Positions 1-9,421 of a DNA stretch of 64,000 nt are shown one piece after another. Numbering within the stretch: position 1 is the first letter of the stretch; the number at the start of each line of letters is the position of its first letter. The translations under genes and the position numbers were made by a program. Source of the DNA: Methanocalculus taiwanensis. Lineage in GTDB: Archaea > Halobacteriota > Methanomicrobia > Methanomicrobiales > Methanocorpusculaceae. The notes under the pieces are model-generated. The model was not told the DNA's origin, did no database searches, and saw nothing but the letters and a program-made list of their open reading frames with translations. The stretch spans positions 1-64,000 of the forward strand of contig NZ_VOTZ01000008.1 in NCBI RefSeq assembly GCF_024372745.1, given 5' to 3'.

Positions 1-468
1 CTGATTGAGATCCATACTGCGGTACAGGAGGCCCCTGAATCAGCAGATTCTCTCTCCCAGATCGAGATAGAGGAGTTCCAGAGACGATTTGATGAGATCA
101 TCGAGACAGGAATTGCTGAAAATCCTCCTTCCACCGAACCTGTTCCAAGGAAACGTGGGAAGAAGAAAAATACCCGGCCACAGAACCTGATTGAGCGGTG
201 TCAGAAGTACCGGACTGAGATCCTTCGGTTCATGACAGATTTCAGAGTACCATTTACAAACAATCTCGCAGAGCGTGATATCAGGATGGTGAAGGTGCAG
301 CAGAAGATCTCAGGATCATTCAGGAGTGTTGAAGGAGTATCGAACTTCTGCCGGGTAAGAGGGTATATCTCAACTGTGAAGAAGAATGAGGGGTCAGTAC
401 TTGCCGCCATCAAAGGAGCATTCAGGAGAGAACCCTTCATGCCCACTGTGGCTTACAGGTATAGCTGA
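1..468 (+). CDS. IS66-family transposase, C-terminal part (cut by window start)
   Basis: The frame is open from base 1 to a stop at 466-468, so the 5' part lies outside the window. The segment after about residue 75 has the IS66 transposase pattern: PFTNNLAERDIRMVK, followed by QQKISGSFRS and a C-terminal GYISTVKKN stretch. The Glu of NLAERDIR is the expected third residue of the DDE catalytic triad. A basic KRGKKKN linker precedes it. Family knowledge says this protein cuts and joins IS66 element ends. I did not identify the right-hand inverted repeat in the 72 bases before sepS. Whether the element is intact upstream cannot be seen. Confidence 0.85.
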   Translation: MIEIHTAVQEAPESADSLSQIEIEEFQRRFDEIIETGIAENPPSTEPVPRKRGKKKNTRPQNLIERCQKYRTEILRFMTDFRVPFTNNLAERDIRMVKVQQKISGSFRSVEGVSNFCRVRGYISTVKKNEGSVLAAIKGAFRREPFMPTVAYRYS

Positions 469-540
469 CCAGTTACTGCGTGAGTTTGAAAAAGAAGAGA
501 GGATTTTCCTCTGGAAGATAGGCGAATGCGAAGAGAACCC

Positions 541-2127
541 TTATTCTCCCCGCACCCTGCTCTCCACGGTCATGAAGATCGGGCCACGGAGATCAATCTT
601 CTTCTGGTTATCGGTGACAAAACGCATCGCATGATCGGCAATTTTGATATTCACGTCTGAGGGAAGTTTTGCCATCTTCACCTGCACGGCTGTCCCTTCC
701 CCGCACCGTGCCGCCTCCTCGATCCTGGCAGCCGCAAGGAGTGCAACGGTGTCGATGAACCTGATTTCGGTTCTGGTGCCATTTGCCCTGATATTCGCAA
801 ATTTTTCGGTATCGGGAACCCCGAGGATTGCACCCTCATTGATAAAGACCTCGTTTCCGCAGGCAGGCCCAAGGAGCTTCGATTTCTCTTCAGGCTCAAT
901 AACAATGACATCAAGTGCTGTTCCTGAGATCTCTCCTGACCAGACGGGGAACGAGCAGGGAGATGGTTCTGCCGCATGCTCTGTGGCAACCGCTGCGATT
1001 GCCTGTGCAAGGACACGGCCAGCCTCTGTTGACGGCTCTTCGCGGACAGAGACCGCCCGTGCGAGATCCCGATCGGTGAGAGTCGGTGGATAGAACTGGC
1101 CGAAGCTGAGCTTTCTGACATCATCTGCCTGGTGGAGGATCATCGCAAGCCGCTCGACGCCAAGGCCGAGGTTCATCACCGGGATACCAACTCCATACTC
1201 CCCAAGTGCGGATGGCGAGTAGATCCCAAAGGTCGCCACCTCCACCCAGTCATGCACCGGGTGGCGTGCATACACCTCAGTCTGGGTACCGGGCATGTAG
1301 TACTTCGACCGCTTCTCATCTGGCCTGAACTCAAAGTCAGTGAATCCGAAGGCTGAGAGGAGCCCTTCGGCAACCGCCATCCCCTCGTCAAGGGTGACAT
1401 CCTCGCCGGCTACGATACAGGATGCCGAATGGTAGCTCATCAGCCGGGTTGCACCCTCCTCCTGCTCGCGCCGGAAACAACGGTCGATCGAGAACATCCG
1501 GATCGGATGGGGATGGCGCATCCAGCATTCGCCAAGCGACATGAACCACCCGGAGGTCATGTGGGATCTGAGGGTGGACCGGGACGATTCCGGTGCAAGC
1601 TCCCGGAATTCGGGGAAGACCGCATCGAGGATATGGACAACCGTGGCATCATCGATCCCAAGCACCACCGAAAGTTCATGGGTGAGATCATCGCCATCAA
1701 AGTCACCCTTCTTATACCGGTGCAGGCAGGTGCGGAGTGCCTCTTCTGTCTGCGAATCGATCGATCTTCCGGTGATCGCTTCGATCCCCTCGATCTGCTT
1801 CCGTGCTATACCGACATTTGGCCGGGGAAGTCCGCCAAGATAGAAGACGCGATCCAGGACCGCCATCGCCTCGGGCCCGAACTGCCGGTATACCTCCTGT
1901 TCCTCGACGATCACCGGGTTCATCGCCTCATCAAAGCCCATTGAAAGGTATGCCTGCCTGAGCTTCTGGATGGTATCAAAGACCGGGTGAGGCCGGGCGC
2001 GCCGGTACATGTACCGGGGATACTGCCGGGAAACCGGCGGTGTGGAGAGCACCTTTGGCCCGTCATGCCATGCCCCTTCAAAATCCTCTTTCGAGCGTTT
2101 CCTGAACTCTTCTGCATCAAACTTCAT
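541..2127 (-). CDS. sepS: O-phosphoseryl-tRNA(Cys) synthetase (SepRS)
   Basis: This class II aminoacyl-tRNA synthetase charges tRNA-Cys with O-phosphoserine, the first step of tRNA-dependent cysteine formation in methanogens; SepCysS then converts Sep to Cys. At 528 residues it is the normal family length. Visible motifs are HMTSGWF at 189-195, the motif 2 signature [10 protein letters not shown] at 212-221 and the motif 3 signature [10 protein letters not shown] at 321-330. It is the last gene of the operon prf1-argS-taw1-sepS and its ATG overlaps the taw1 stop by 4 bases, implying translational coupling. No SepCysS gene lies in the window. Confidence 0.95.
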   Translation of the reverse strand: MKFDAEEFRKRSKEDFEGAWHDGPKVLSTPPVSRQYPRYMYRRARPHPVFDTIQKLRQAYLSMGFDEAMNPVIVEEQEVYRQFGPEAMAVLDRVFYLGGLPRPNVGIARKQIEGIEAITGRSIDSQTEEALRTCLHRYKKGDFDGDDLTHELSVVLGIDDATVVHILDAVFPEFRELAPESSRSTLRSHMTSGWFMSLGECWMRHPHPIRMFSIDRCFRREQEEGATRLMSYHSASCIVAGEDVTLDEGMAVAEGLLSAFGFTDFEFRPDEKRSKYYMPGTQTEVYARHPVHDWVEVATFGIYSPSALGEYGVGIPVMNLGLGVERLAMILHQADDVRKLSFGQFYPPTLTDRDLARAVSVREEPSTEAGRVLAQAIAAVATEHAAEPSPCSFPVWSGEISGTALDVIVIEPEEKSKLLGPACGNEVFINEGAILGVPDTEKFANIRANGTRTEIRFIDTVALLAAARIEEAARCGEGTAVQVKMAKLPSDVNIKIADHAMRFVTDNQKKIDLRGPIFMTVESRVRGE

Positions 2128-3020
2128 AGATCCTCCTCAAGACAGACCACCCGGGATACCGGACTCTCGTCCCTGATCCGGTACCCTGCCGATTCCGCTA
2201 TCTTCTCCGCAAAAGAGCGGACATAGGCATGTTCAGGCATCTGATCCATTGATAATCTGCTTCGACTGTATCCAAGATACATATATCCTTTAACCTCCAC
2301 AAAACTCGGATGAGCATCGGCAATGATCCGCCCATATGCCTCGGGCGAATGATCATTCAATCCCTTCACAAGCGTCACCCGTACAGCCGATCTCCGGGTC
2401 GAGAGGAGTGAGAGGCTTTGAAGCACCCCTTCCCAGTAATCCCCTTTCGGGCGGCAGAGCATCGTATATGTATCCTCATCAGGCGCATCAAGGGAGATGT
2501 AGAGCTGTGTCGGATGGAGCTTCTCCACCACCTCCGGACGGGTGCCGTTTGAGACGACAAAGACGGTATACCCGTTCTCTTTAAAGAGATCGACAAGGGC
2601 GGGGAGCTGCGAATAGCAGGTCGGCTCACCTGAAAGCGAGATTGCCACCTGGTTTGGGAATTCGGAAGCCTCCTGCCACATCTCCGGGGTGACATCCCGG
2701 TGCGGCTTATATCCGGCAAGCCCCTTTTTATGGAGTTTTTGTGCACCCGAGACGATTGCTTCAGGTGTCAGTTCGATCTCATTCTCAACCTCATGTTCCA
2801 TCGAACGCCAGCAGAAAAGGCACCGCTGGTTACAACGGAGCGTCGGGGTCATCTGGATGCACCGGTGGCTCTCGATCCCGTAGAACTGGTGCTTATAGCA
2901 CATATCCCCGCCGCGGAGTGCCCGCTTGCTCCACATGCAGGGCTTTACTGCGGCAGATGATTCCGGAGAGAAGAAGAGGTATCCCTGCTTCCGCAGGGCA
3001 TCACATGCTTTCGAGCGCAT
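2124..3020 (-). CDS. taw1: tRNA 4-demethylwyosine synthase (Taw1/TYW1), radical SAM
   Basis: The enzyme builds the tricyclic wyosine base at G37 of tRNA-Phe from m1G and pyruvate. The radical SAM motif is CNQRCLFC (Cys63, 67, 70). Cys28, Cys41 and Cys54 are spaced 13 apart, as expected for the second iron-sulfur cluster of TYW1. The frame stays open further upstream, but the start at MRSKACDAL (298 residues) overlaps the 3' end of argS and gives the normal family N-terminus. The stop overlaps the sepS start by 4 bases. All six cluster cysteines are present, so the enzyme should be active. Confidence 0.92.
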   Translation of the reverse strand: MRSKACDALRKQGYLFFSPESSAAVKPCMWSKRALRGGDMCYKHQFYGIESHRCIQMTPTLRCNQRCLFCWRSMEHEVENEIELTPEAIVSGAQKLHKKGLAGYKPHRDVTPEMWQEASEFPNQVAISLSGEPTCYSQLPALVDLFKENGYTVFVVSNGTRPEVVEKLHPTQLYISLDAPDEDTYTMLCRPKGDYWEGVLQSLSLLSTRRSAVRVTLVKGLNDHSPEAYGRIIADAHPSFVEVKGYMYLGYSRSRLSMDQMPEHAYVRSFAEKIAESAGYRIRDESPVSRVVCLEEDL

Positions 3021-4671
3021 CGATACCAAGGGTCTGCAGGGCTTCCCCAAGAGTGTTCCGTGTCGCGTCAACCAGCGCAAGCCGGGCATCCCTGCTCTTC
3101 CCTTCGGCTTTTAAGACCGGAACAAACCGGTAGAAGGTATTGAAGAGATCAGCCAGATCCCGGATATAGGTGGCGAGGAGATGGGGGCGGAGATCCGTGA
3201 CGACGGCATCGAGCACTGCCGGGAACCGGGCGATCGCTTTTGCGAGCGCTATCTCATGCGGGTCATCATACTCATACACCCCGGTATACTCACCAGCCTT
3301 TGCCAGGATCGAGCATGCCCGTGCATGGGCATACTGGATATAGGGGGCGCTCTGCCGTTCAAAATCAAGTGCCTGCTTCCAGTCAAAGACGGTGCTCTTC
3401 TCCGGCGAGACCCGGACGATATCATACCGGATTGCGCCGACTGCAACCGATCTCGCAATAGCCCGCCGTTCTTCTTCCGTCAGCTCCGGCCTCCGTTTTG
3501 TCACCTCATCAAATGCCCTGATGGTGACCTCCTCAATCAGCTCGTCTGCTGAGATAAACTTCCCTGCACGGGTGCTCATCGACCCTTCCGGCAGGGAGAC
3601 GAACTCGAAATGCAGGATCTCAGGCGCCCGCTCACCCATCAGTTCGAGCGTTGCTGAGAGCTGGGCTCCGATCAGCTTGTGGTCAGCTCCCAGCACATCG
3701 ATAATCCGGTCATAGTTGGCATTCTTCCAGACATGATATGCAAGATCGCGTGCCGCATAGACGCTTGTTCCATCGGCACGCCTGAGGATGTACTTCTTCT
3801 CAATCCCTGATGCTGAGAGGTTCACCGAGAAGAGTTCTCCATCATCCTCTCCCTCATGCATGCGCGAGAGGATATCGAGCACACGGTGCATATCCCCAAT
3901 CCTGACAAAGGTGCTTTCGCGGACATACCTGTCATGCACCACATTCAGATCAGAGAGGGTCTCTTTAATCCCGTCAACACAGGTATCAACCGCCTCACGG
4001 AAGACCTTTTCAATATCCTTCCCTCCACGCTCGATCTCCTGCATCAGCCGCTCGATTTCACGGTTGATCGACTCATCCTTCTCGATCTCGCGGTTTGCCT
4101 GGATGTACACGCGGGCAATGAAGTGATCGCCTTTCTCGCCCTCATTCCTGGCAATACCAAGGGTCTGAAGGCCCCAGACCACAATTGCGATCTGGCGGCC
4201 CATATCATTCACGTAGTATTGGACTTCAAGCGGATACCCGGACTTCCGAAACGTCCGTGCGAGCGTATCTCCGAGGATCGTGTTCCTGATGTGGCCGACA
4301 TGCAGGGGGCCATTTGGATTGGCACTGGTATGTTCAATCATTATCCGCTTATGCTGTTTTGGAAGCGAGCCATACGCGGGTAACCGTGCCATCTCAACCG
4401 ACTTTCTGATATAGTCATTGCCAAAGGTGAAGTTCAGGTACGGCCCGACAGCAGCTACGGAGATGCCATCCATATCCGGGTGGTGTTGCAGCTTCTCCAG
4501 AAGATCTTTTGCGATGATAGCAGGTGCTTTCCTCTCTTTTTTCGCGCATGCAAACGCAATCGTGGATGCGATATCCGCATGATCGCCTCCATCAACAAGG
4601 AGAGGATCCTCCTCACCGGTGCATGCCATCAGCACGCGTCCAATCCGATCAATTGTTTCCAGGTACATCAT
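3001..4671 (-). CDS. argS: Arginyl-tRNA synthetase
   Basis: This class I synthetase attaches arginine to tRNA-Arg. The 556-residue protein carries the class I signature as HVGH at 124-127 inside TSANPNGPLHVGHIRN, the usual ArgRS context. A KMSKS-like MSTRAGK is in the second half and an anticodon-binding region (SAPYIQYAHARACSIL) near the C-terminus. Its ATGATG start overlaps the prf1 stop (ATGA) and its 3' end overlaps the taw1 start, so all four genes of this operon are coupled. Length and motifs look complete. Confidence 0.95.
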   Translation of the reverse strand: MMYLETIDRIGRVLMACTGEEDPLLVDGGDHADIASTIAFACAKKERKAPAIIAKDLLEKLQHHPDMDGISVAAVGPYLNFTFGNDYIRKSVEMARLPAYGSLPKQHKRIMIEHTSANPNGPLHVGHIRNTILGDTLARTFRKSGYPLEVQYYVNDMGRQIAIVVWGLQTLGIARNEGEKGDHFIARVYIQANREIEKDESINREIERLMQEIERGGKDIEKVFREAVDTCVDGIKETLSDLNVVHDRYVRESTFVRIGDMHRVLDILSRMHEGEDDGELFSVNLSASGIEKKYILRRADGTSVYAARDLAYHVWKNANYDRIIDVLGADHKLIGAQLSATLELMGERAPEILHFEFVSLPEGSMSTRAGKFISADELIEEVTIRAFDEVTKRRPELTEEERRAIARSVAVGAIRYDIVRVSPEKSTVFDWKQALDFERQSAPYIQYAHARACSILAKAGEYTGVYEYDDPHEIALAKAIARFPAVLDAVVTDLRPHLLATYIRDLADLFNTFYRFVPVLKAEGKSRDARLALVDATRNTLGEALQTLGIDALESM

Positions 4672-5945
4672 AACCCCGTCCGGTACCGCAGGATAGCAGC
4701 AATTCCGCCGAACGCATTGTAGAGCATTGCCCCTTCCTCAAAATCATCCGAGATGATCTCGACTTTTGTGCTGCTCTGGTCGGCGAGGGTCGTCAGCTCA
4801 TCGATAATATCTGTCTCATCCTCCAGGAAGAGAGGCGAAGTGCATTTCGGGCAGTTGCCGAAATCAAGACCCGAGGTCTTCTTTCCCGGCTCAATCTGGA
4901 TCGTCCGCTCCTCGCTATGGTTGCATGCACCGCACCTGATCAGGAGGCGAAGTTCGCGTAGTCTGGATGAGAGGAGGAGGATATCTACAGACCCGGCTTC
5001 GAGGTTCTTCCTGATGCTCGCCTCACCATAAGCTGCAAGGCCGTCATCTTTGGTGAGCTCCTTGAAGAACTTTGACATGATATTCTTCTCCTTCATCAGG
5101 TCGACACCCTTCAGGGCATCGGCGGCGGCATCAACGAGTTCTGCAAGTCCGCTCTCGTTTGTGTAGGCAACATCAAAGAGGCCGATCATCCGCTTCTTTA
5201 CCTCGTGGTGGAGATAGTCTCCATCGGCAAACTCCTCTTTCGTGGGGGTAGGCCCGCCGATCAGGAGCCCCTTGAAACGATTGAAGAAATCCTTTTCGGC
5301 AAGGAACGTCTCGCTTGCCCGTTCTCCAACTTTCTTATAGAATTCATTGATTGCGATCAGCCTGAGACGCTCAAAACGGGCTGCTGACTGGCCGCCTTTC
5401 CGCTGTTTACCCGGAACAGTCGAGGTGGTTCCATTGATTGGCTCAATCCGGTTGCCACGGAGGAAACCCCAGTAGGATTCACGGCGATCGAGGACAAGCA
5501 GGCCATAGACATACTTCTCCTCAAGCATCAGCCTGAGTGGTTCCAGCTCGAAGTTTGAGCTGCACCGGTACATATAGGTGCCAAGCGGCTCAGGCGGCTC
5601 AACGATTATTGTCTCAAACGTGCTCCTGTCACCTCCGACGTTAACGGCACCTGAGAAGACCGCCATCCCATTCGGTGGCGGGGTTTTATAACTCTTCAGG
5701 CGCGAGAGGATCGAAGAGAGGGCGCTCTGTACATTCGTCTTCGTCTGCTTGCTCTTGATGTTTGCACACTGCCCGAACTCATCGCGGAGCTGTGCAGTTA
5801 CATCGTATATCTGCTTATCTGGAGGAATATAGAGGGATATCAGCTCGGTTCCACTCCCCTCTTTCTCCTCGAGGCGTTCGAGCATCTTCTTGAACTCGTA
5901 CCGTCGGCGTGCCTCATCCTTCTCGGTCTGTACTGTTTCGGCCAT
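4668..5945 (-). CDS. prf1: Peptide chain release factor aRF1
   Basis: aRF1 recognises all three stop codons and triggers release of the finished peptide. The NIKS decoding motif is at residues 62-65 and the catalytic GGQ motif at 184-186 (GKQRKGGQSAARF). A C-terminal zinc-ribbon-like pair is also visible (CGAC about 336-339, CPKC further on). At 425 residues it has the usual archaeal length. It is the first gene of the operon with argS, taw1 and sepS. A TATA-like box just upstream of the ATG suggests a very short or absent leader. Confidence 0.95.
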   Translation of the reverse strand: MAETVQTEKDEARRRYEFKKMLERLEEKEGSGTELISLYIPPDKQIYDVTAQLRDEFGQCANIKSKQTKTNVQSALSSILSRLKSYKTPPPNGMAVFSGAVNVGGDRSTFETIIVEPPEPLGTYMYRCSSNFELEPLRLMLEEKYVYGLLVLDRRESYWGFLRGNRIEPINGTTSTVPGKQRKGGQSAARFERLRLIAINEFYKKVGERASETFLAEKDFFNRFKGLLIGGPTPTKEEFADGDYLHHEVKKRMIGLFDVAYTNESGLAELVDAAADALKGVDLMKEKNIMSKFFKELTKDDGLAAYGEASIRKNLEAGSVDILLLSSRLRELRLLIRCGACNHSEERTIQIEPGKKTSGLDFGNCPKCTSPLFLEDETDIIDELTTLADQSSTKVEIISDDFEEGAMLYNAFGGIAAILRYRTGL

Positions 5946-5960
5946 GGGGGTATGTCACCA

Positions 5961-5970
5961 TTATAAAATG
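5961..5970 (-). promoter_or_regulatory. TATA-like box of the prf1-argS-taw1-sepS operon
   Basis: Read on the minus strand the bases are ATTTTATAAT. The box is centred about 20 bases before the prf1 ATG, which would place transcription initiation at or very near the start codon. The assignment rests on position and AT content only. Confidence 0.45.
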
Positions 5971-6023
5971 GGTTATTATTGTTCTTCTGCTCCAATAAAG
6001 ATGATTATTGACCAGTTACTCAT

Positions 6024-6518
6024 CTATACGCACCTGAAAAGGAGAACAATCGTTTTTGCATCGATTATCCTCCCGTCATGCGCCATCTGTTCTGCTTCCT
6101 TCCGGTGGATGCGGACTACATCAATCACCTCATCATCATCAGGCTCAAAGTCGTCTGCCGGGGTGAGGCTCCTTGCCTCATACAGGCGGATCACCTCATC
6201 GGTGAAACCAGGGGAAGTCATGAGCACCCCCCGGGGGATCAGCTCATCAGATCGCATCCGGATCTCTTCAATCAGCTCCCGCGATGCCGTCTCTTCAGGA
6301 AGCTCGCCATCCTCCATCGTCCCGGCAGGCGCTTCATAGATGTAATCGCCGATTGCAGGGCGGAACTGGCGGATCAGGTAACAGTCATCGCCATCGCAGG
6401 GGAGCATCGCAACAGCACCGCCGGGACGGACGATGATCGCCTCTTTCCTCCTGCCATTTGGGAGATCAATGGTTTTCAGTTCAACCGAAAGGCGCCTTCC
6501 CTGGTAGATGATCGTCAT
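6024..6518 (-). CDS. Nudix hydrolase (ADP-ribose pyrophosphatase-like)
   Basis: The 164-residue protein has a Nudix box with Gly, Glu and the RELIEE core in [20 protein letters not shown], and the order of elements fits ADP-ribose or nucleoside-diphosphate-sugar pyrophosphatases. The usual Gly at the end of the box is replaced by Arg, a tolerated variation. It follows queC with a 4-base overlap, so it is co-transcribed with the preQ0 genes. A house-cleaning role on nucleotide derivatives is plausible but the substrate is not shown by sequence. Confidence 0.8.
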   Translation of the reverse strand: MTIIYQGRRLSVELKTIDLPNGRRKEAIIVRPGGAVAMLPCDGDDCYLIRQFRPAIGDYIYEAPAGTMEDGELPEETASRELIEEIRMRSDELIPRGVLMTSPGFTDEVIRLYEARSLTPADDFEPDDDEVIDVVRIHRKEAEQMAHDGRIIDAKTIVLLFRCV

Positions 6519-7186
6519 TGAGTTCTCCGGTACGAAATCGGATCGGTTTTGCCGACGGCACGGAATGCCTCAAGCCTGTAGTGGCAGGAGGAACAGGTGC
6601 CGCATGCAAGATCATCGCTCTGATAGCAGGACCATGTCTCCTCATAGGGAACAGAGAGAGAATAGCCCACCTTCAGGATCTCCGCCTTGTTCATTCCGAC
6701 AAACGGCGCCATCAGCTCAATCGGCTTCTCTGACATCGTCCCAAGGTCGATTACTGCCTGGAATGCCCCGATAAATTCCGGCCTGCAATCAGGGTACCCG
6801 ATATAGTCCCCTGCCTGCACCCCGATGAAGATCGCATCGCCCCCCCTCGCCTCACAGAAGCTGGTGGCGATGGCAAGGAGGTTTGCATTCCTGAAGGGAA
6901 CATAGGTATTCGGCCGCTCTTTTGGAGATTCTTCAAATGTTTCAACCTCTATTGCATAATCAGTGAGGCTGCTTGCCCCAAAGGCCTTGAAATAATCAAG
7001 GGAGATGACGACAGGAGAGTCTGCACCAAGGAGTGCTGCGAGCCGCTGCGCGCACCGGAGTTCCCGTGATTCTGTCCTCTGCCCATAGGTGATATGAAGA
7101 GGGAGGATATCATATCCCATATTCTTTGCATAGTAGGCAAGGGTGGCCGAGTCCATACCGCCTGAGAGGAGACATACTGCTTTCAT
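6515..7186 (-). CDS. queC: 7-cyano-7-deazaguanine (preQ0) synthase QueC
   Basis: This ATP-dependent enzyme converts 7-carboxy-7-deazaguanine to preQ0, the precursor of archaeosine in tRNA. The PP-loop is SGGMDS at residues 8-13. Four cysteines near the C-terminus (Cys187, 195, 198, 201, seen as CGTCSSC plus one upstream) form the expected zinc site. At 223 residues it is full length. The gene follows queE directly and overlaps the Nudix gene. Confidence 0.93.
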   Translation of the reverse strand: MKAVCLLSGGMDSATLAYYAKNMGYDILPLHITYGQRTESRELRCAQRLAALLGADSPVVISLDYFKAFGASSLTDYAIEVETFEESPKERPNTYVPFRNANLLAIATSFCEARGGDAIFIGVQAGDYIGYPDCRPEFIGAFQAVIDLGTMSEKPIELMAPFVGMNKAEILKVGYSLSVPYEETWSCYQSDDLACGTCSSCHYRLEAFRAVGKTDPISYRRTQ

Positions 7187-7801
7187 TTATTTCACTCCGA
7201 TCTGCTTATGAAGCTGGAGCTGGAGACGAACCGGAAGATCCCATTCCATAACCGTCTCTGCAATCTGTGCGTAATCCGATCCATACACCGGTGAGATGAA
7301 GATGGCACCCGGAACAGGGTGCGAGCGGATCTGCTCATATGCATACTCCAGATCCGCGTTATCTGCCACAACATATTTGACAGAATCTTCTGACCCGATA
7401 TCAGCTAGGAGCGTGAGATCGCTCTGCTCACCAGATGACGGGCATTTTACATCCATGCTGATGGAAGCATATGGCTGAACCAGGCAAAAGGGGATCGTTC
7501 CGTTCGTCTCGATATCAATTGCATATCCTCTTGCAGATAATTCCCTGAGCAGAGGGGCCAGCTCATCCATCTGGAGGAGCGGCTCGCCTCCGGTGACGCA
7601 GAGATACCGGGTGCCCATCGCCTCTATCCGGTTCAGTATATCGGCTGAACTGAGTTCTTTGCCCGCTGCCGCTGCCCTCGCATCCGGGGTATCGCACCAC
7701 CGGCAGCCGAGGTTGCATCCTGCGAGCCTGAGGAAACAACAGCGCATCCCCTGGCGCCTGCCTTCACCCTGAAAACTCGAAAAGATCTCAAAGACCTGCA
7801 T
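7187..7801 (-). CDS. queE: 7-carboxy-7-deazaguanine synthase QueE, radical SAM
   Basis: QueE contracts 6-carboxytetrahydropterin into 7-carboxy-7-deazaguanine. The cluster motif is CNLGCRWC (Cys29, 33, 36), preceded by the FQGEG motif (10-14) typical of QueE, and followed by VTGGEPLLQ for SAM binding. The 204-residue length is normal for the family. It lies between queD and queC with only a few bases on each side. Together the three genes make preQ0. Confidence 0.93.
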   Translation of the reverse strand: MQVFEIFSSFQGEGRRQGMRCCFLRLAGCNLGCRWCDTPDARAAAAGKELSSADILNRIEAMGTRYLCVTGGEPLLQMDELAPLLRELSARGYAIDIETNGTIPFCLVQPYASISMDVKCPSSGEQSDLTLLADIGSEDSVKYVVADNADLEYAYEQIRSHPVPGAIFISPVYGSDYAQIAETVMEWDLPVRLQLQLHKQIGVK

Positions 7802-7803
7802 AT

Positions 7804-8220
7804 TTAGCGTTCAACCTCAGAATAACAGCCTTCAGACTCCCAGACACGCACCTTCGTAACCCGGCAGTCCAGCCCCATCGAGCGGCATGCCGAATCGATC
7901 ATATCTGCAATCTCAACAGTCAGAAGTTCGCTTGTTGGATCTCCATCTGTTGTGACGACATCCTGGAACTGCGAGAGGCATTCCACCATCGGATCCCTGG
8001 CATTGAGGATCACCTGGTGATCATAACATTCCACAAGTTTTTTTATGCAATTATAATCTATCAGGATCTGCGTTCCTGCATCCACATTCCCTTCAAGCCA
8101 GACCTCGGTGCGCCAACGGTGCCCGTGGAGGCGGGCGCATTTCCCGTCATAATTGAGGAGACGGTGGCTTGCATCGAAGTGGACCTCCTTGTATATGCGG
8201 ACTGACATGTTGTTATCCAT
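7804..8220 (-). CDS. queD: 6-carboxy-5,6,7,8-tetrahydropterin synthase QueD
   Basis: The protein belongs to the 6-pyruvoyl-tetrahydropterin synthase fold. Zinc ligands His19, His32 and His34 (ASHRL and LHGHRW) and the catalytic Cys28 are all present; the Cys supports the QueD assignment. At 138 residues it is full length. It is the first gene of queD-queE-queC-nudix and is divergent from rpsL across a 154-base promoter region. In archaea the product preQ0 feeds archaeosine formation at G15 of tRNA. Confidence 0.92.
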   Translation of the reverse strand: MDNNMSVRIYKEVHFDASHRLLNYDGKCARLHGHRWRTEVWLEGNVDAGTQILIDYNCIKKLVECYDHQVILNARDPMVECLSQFQDVVTTDGDPTSELLTVEIADMIDSACRSMGLDCRVTKVRVWESEGCYSEVER

Positions 8221-8290
8221 TAGAGAAGAGAACGTATAAGGTTATTATTAGAGACCACGCATGAATGTAGGAACGAGTGGCTTGCGGATA

Positions 8291-8300
8291 GTATAATAAA
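8291..8300 (+). promoter_or_regulatory. TATA-like box for rpsL-rpsG-fusA
   Basis: GTATAATAAA lies about 75 bases before the rpsL ATG. The predicted start of transcription would leave a leader of roughly 50 bases, with the ribosome binding site GAGGT at 8364-8368 six bases before the start codon. Confidence 0.45.
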
Positions 8301-8374
8301 ACACTTCCGCGCAATATGTATTCCAGATTCTGGAGTATCCACCGGATCAAAAACCAGAATATAGAGGTCTATAC

Positions 8375-8803
8375 ATGGGACAGGGAAAATTTGCAGCGAG
8401 AAAACTCCAGCGCGACTCAAAGAAGTTCCGCTGGAGCGATTCCAGATATGCACGACGTGCACTTGAACTGAAACTGAAGGCAGACCCGTTAAAGGGCTCA
8501 CCGCAGGGACGTGGTATCGTCCTCGAAAAGGTCGGTGTTGAGGCAAAACAGCCAAACTCTGCTATCAGGAAGTGCGTCCGTGTGCAGCTGATCAAGAACG
8601 GACGTCAGGTGACCGCATTTGCCGTCGGCGATGGTGCCATCAACTTCATCGATGAACACGATGAAGTGACAATTGAAGGTATCGGAGGACGTATGGGACG
8701 TTCTATGGGAGATATCCCGGGAGTTCGTTTCGTTGTAACCGCAGTGAACAATGTCTCACTCCACGAGCTTGTCATGGGACGCAAGGAGAAGGCGCGCAGG
8801 TGA
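8375..8803 (+). CDS. rpsL: 30S ribosomal protein uS12
   Basis: This is the decoding-centre ribosomal protein. The 142-residue archaeal form shows the conserved [20 protein letters not shown] and, after it, the [20 protein letters not shown] segment. A GAGGT site six bases before the ATG supports this start. It leads the block rpsL-rpsG-fusA, the archaeal version of the str operon. Neither tuf nor rpsJ follows fusA here, so the block is shorter than in many archaea. Confidence 0.97.
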   Translation: MGQGKFAARKLQRDSKKFRWSDSRYARRALELKLKADPLKGSPQGRGIVLEKVGVEAKQPNSAIRKCVRVQLIKNGRQVTAFAVGDGAINFIDEHDEVTIEGIGGRMGRSMGDIPGVRFVVTAVNNVSLHELVMGRKEKARR

Positions 8804-9399
8804 GCATGATGACCGAAGAAGCACAGAATACACAGAAAGCAGTCCTTCTCTTCAACAAATGGGACCCGTCAGAAGTCGTCATCAATGATCCCGGTCTTGA
8901 GAGGTACGTGAGTTTCAAGACGATGGCTGTCCCGCACAGCTGCGGACGGCTTACCCAGCAGCAGTTCACCAAATCCTCAATGGCAATTGTTGAGCGGCTG
9001 ATCAACCGCCTGATGCAGGTCGAGCACAATACCGGAAAGAAACAGCTCTGCACCAGGATTGTGATGGATGCATTCGATATCATCCACAAAAAGACAAAGC
9101 AGAACCCAATCCAGGTTCTTGTCGATGCAGTCGGCAATGCCGGGCCCCGTGAGGAGACGGTCAGGCTGAAGTACGGAGGCATTAATGTGCCAAAGTCTGT
9201 TGACACCGCTCCTATCCGGAGAGTAAACACCGCGATGAAATATATTGCAACCGGTGTCTGGAAAGGGTCCCACAAGACAAAGCGCCCAGCTTCCCAGGTG
9301 CTTGCCGATGAGCTGATCGCAGCTGCAAAGGGCGACTCGAAATGTTTCTCTGTCGGTAAGAAGGAAGAAGTCGAGCGGATTGCTAAGTCCGCCCGCTAA
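8800..9399 (+). CDS. rpsG: 30S ribosomal protein uS7
   Basis: uS7 nucleates assembly of the 30S head. Recognisable segments are [19 protein letters not shown] and, later, [19 protein letters not shown]. Two starts are possible: a GTG at 8800 overlapping the rpsL stop (199 residues), or the ATGATG at 8806. The GTG is kept because AAGGAG at 8783-8788 is nearer to it. Either start keeps the conserved core. Confidence 0.96.
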   Translation: MSMMTEEAQNTQKAVLLFNKWDPSEVVINDPGLERYVSFKTMAVPHSCGRLTQQQFTKSSMAIVERLINRLMQVEHNTGKKQLCTRIVMDAFDIIHKKTKQNPIQVLVDAVGNAGPREETVRLKYGGINVPKSVDTAPIRRVNTAMKYIATGVWKGSHKTKRPASQVLADELIAAAKGDSKCFSVGKKEEVERIAKSAR

Positions 9400-9421
9400 T
9401 CAATACTTTTTTTGGTGAATT

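Noticed and set aside
498-512. Hairpin AGAGGA-TTT-TCCTCT between the transposase and sepS as a terminator
   Set aside because: Short six-pair stem with no following U-tract on either strand.
3788-4383. Plus-strand frames of 112 and 175 codons opposite argS
   Set aside because: Serine- and arginine-rich antisense shadows of a real synthetase gene.
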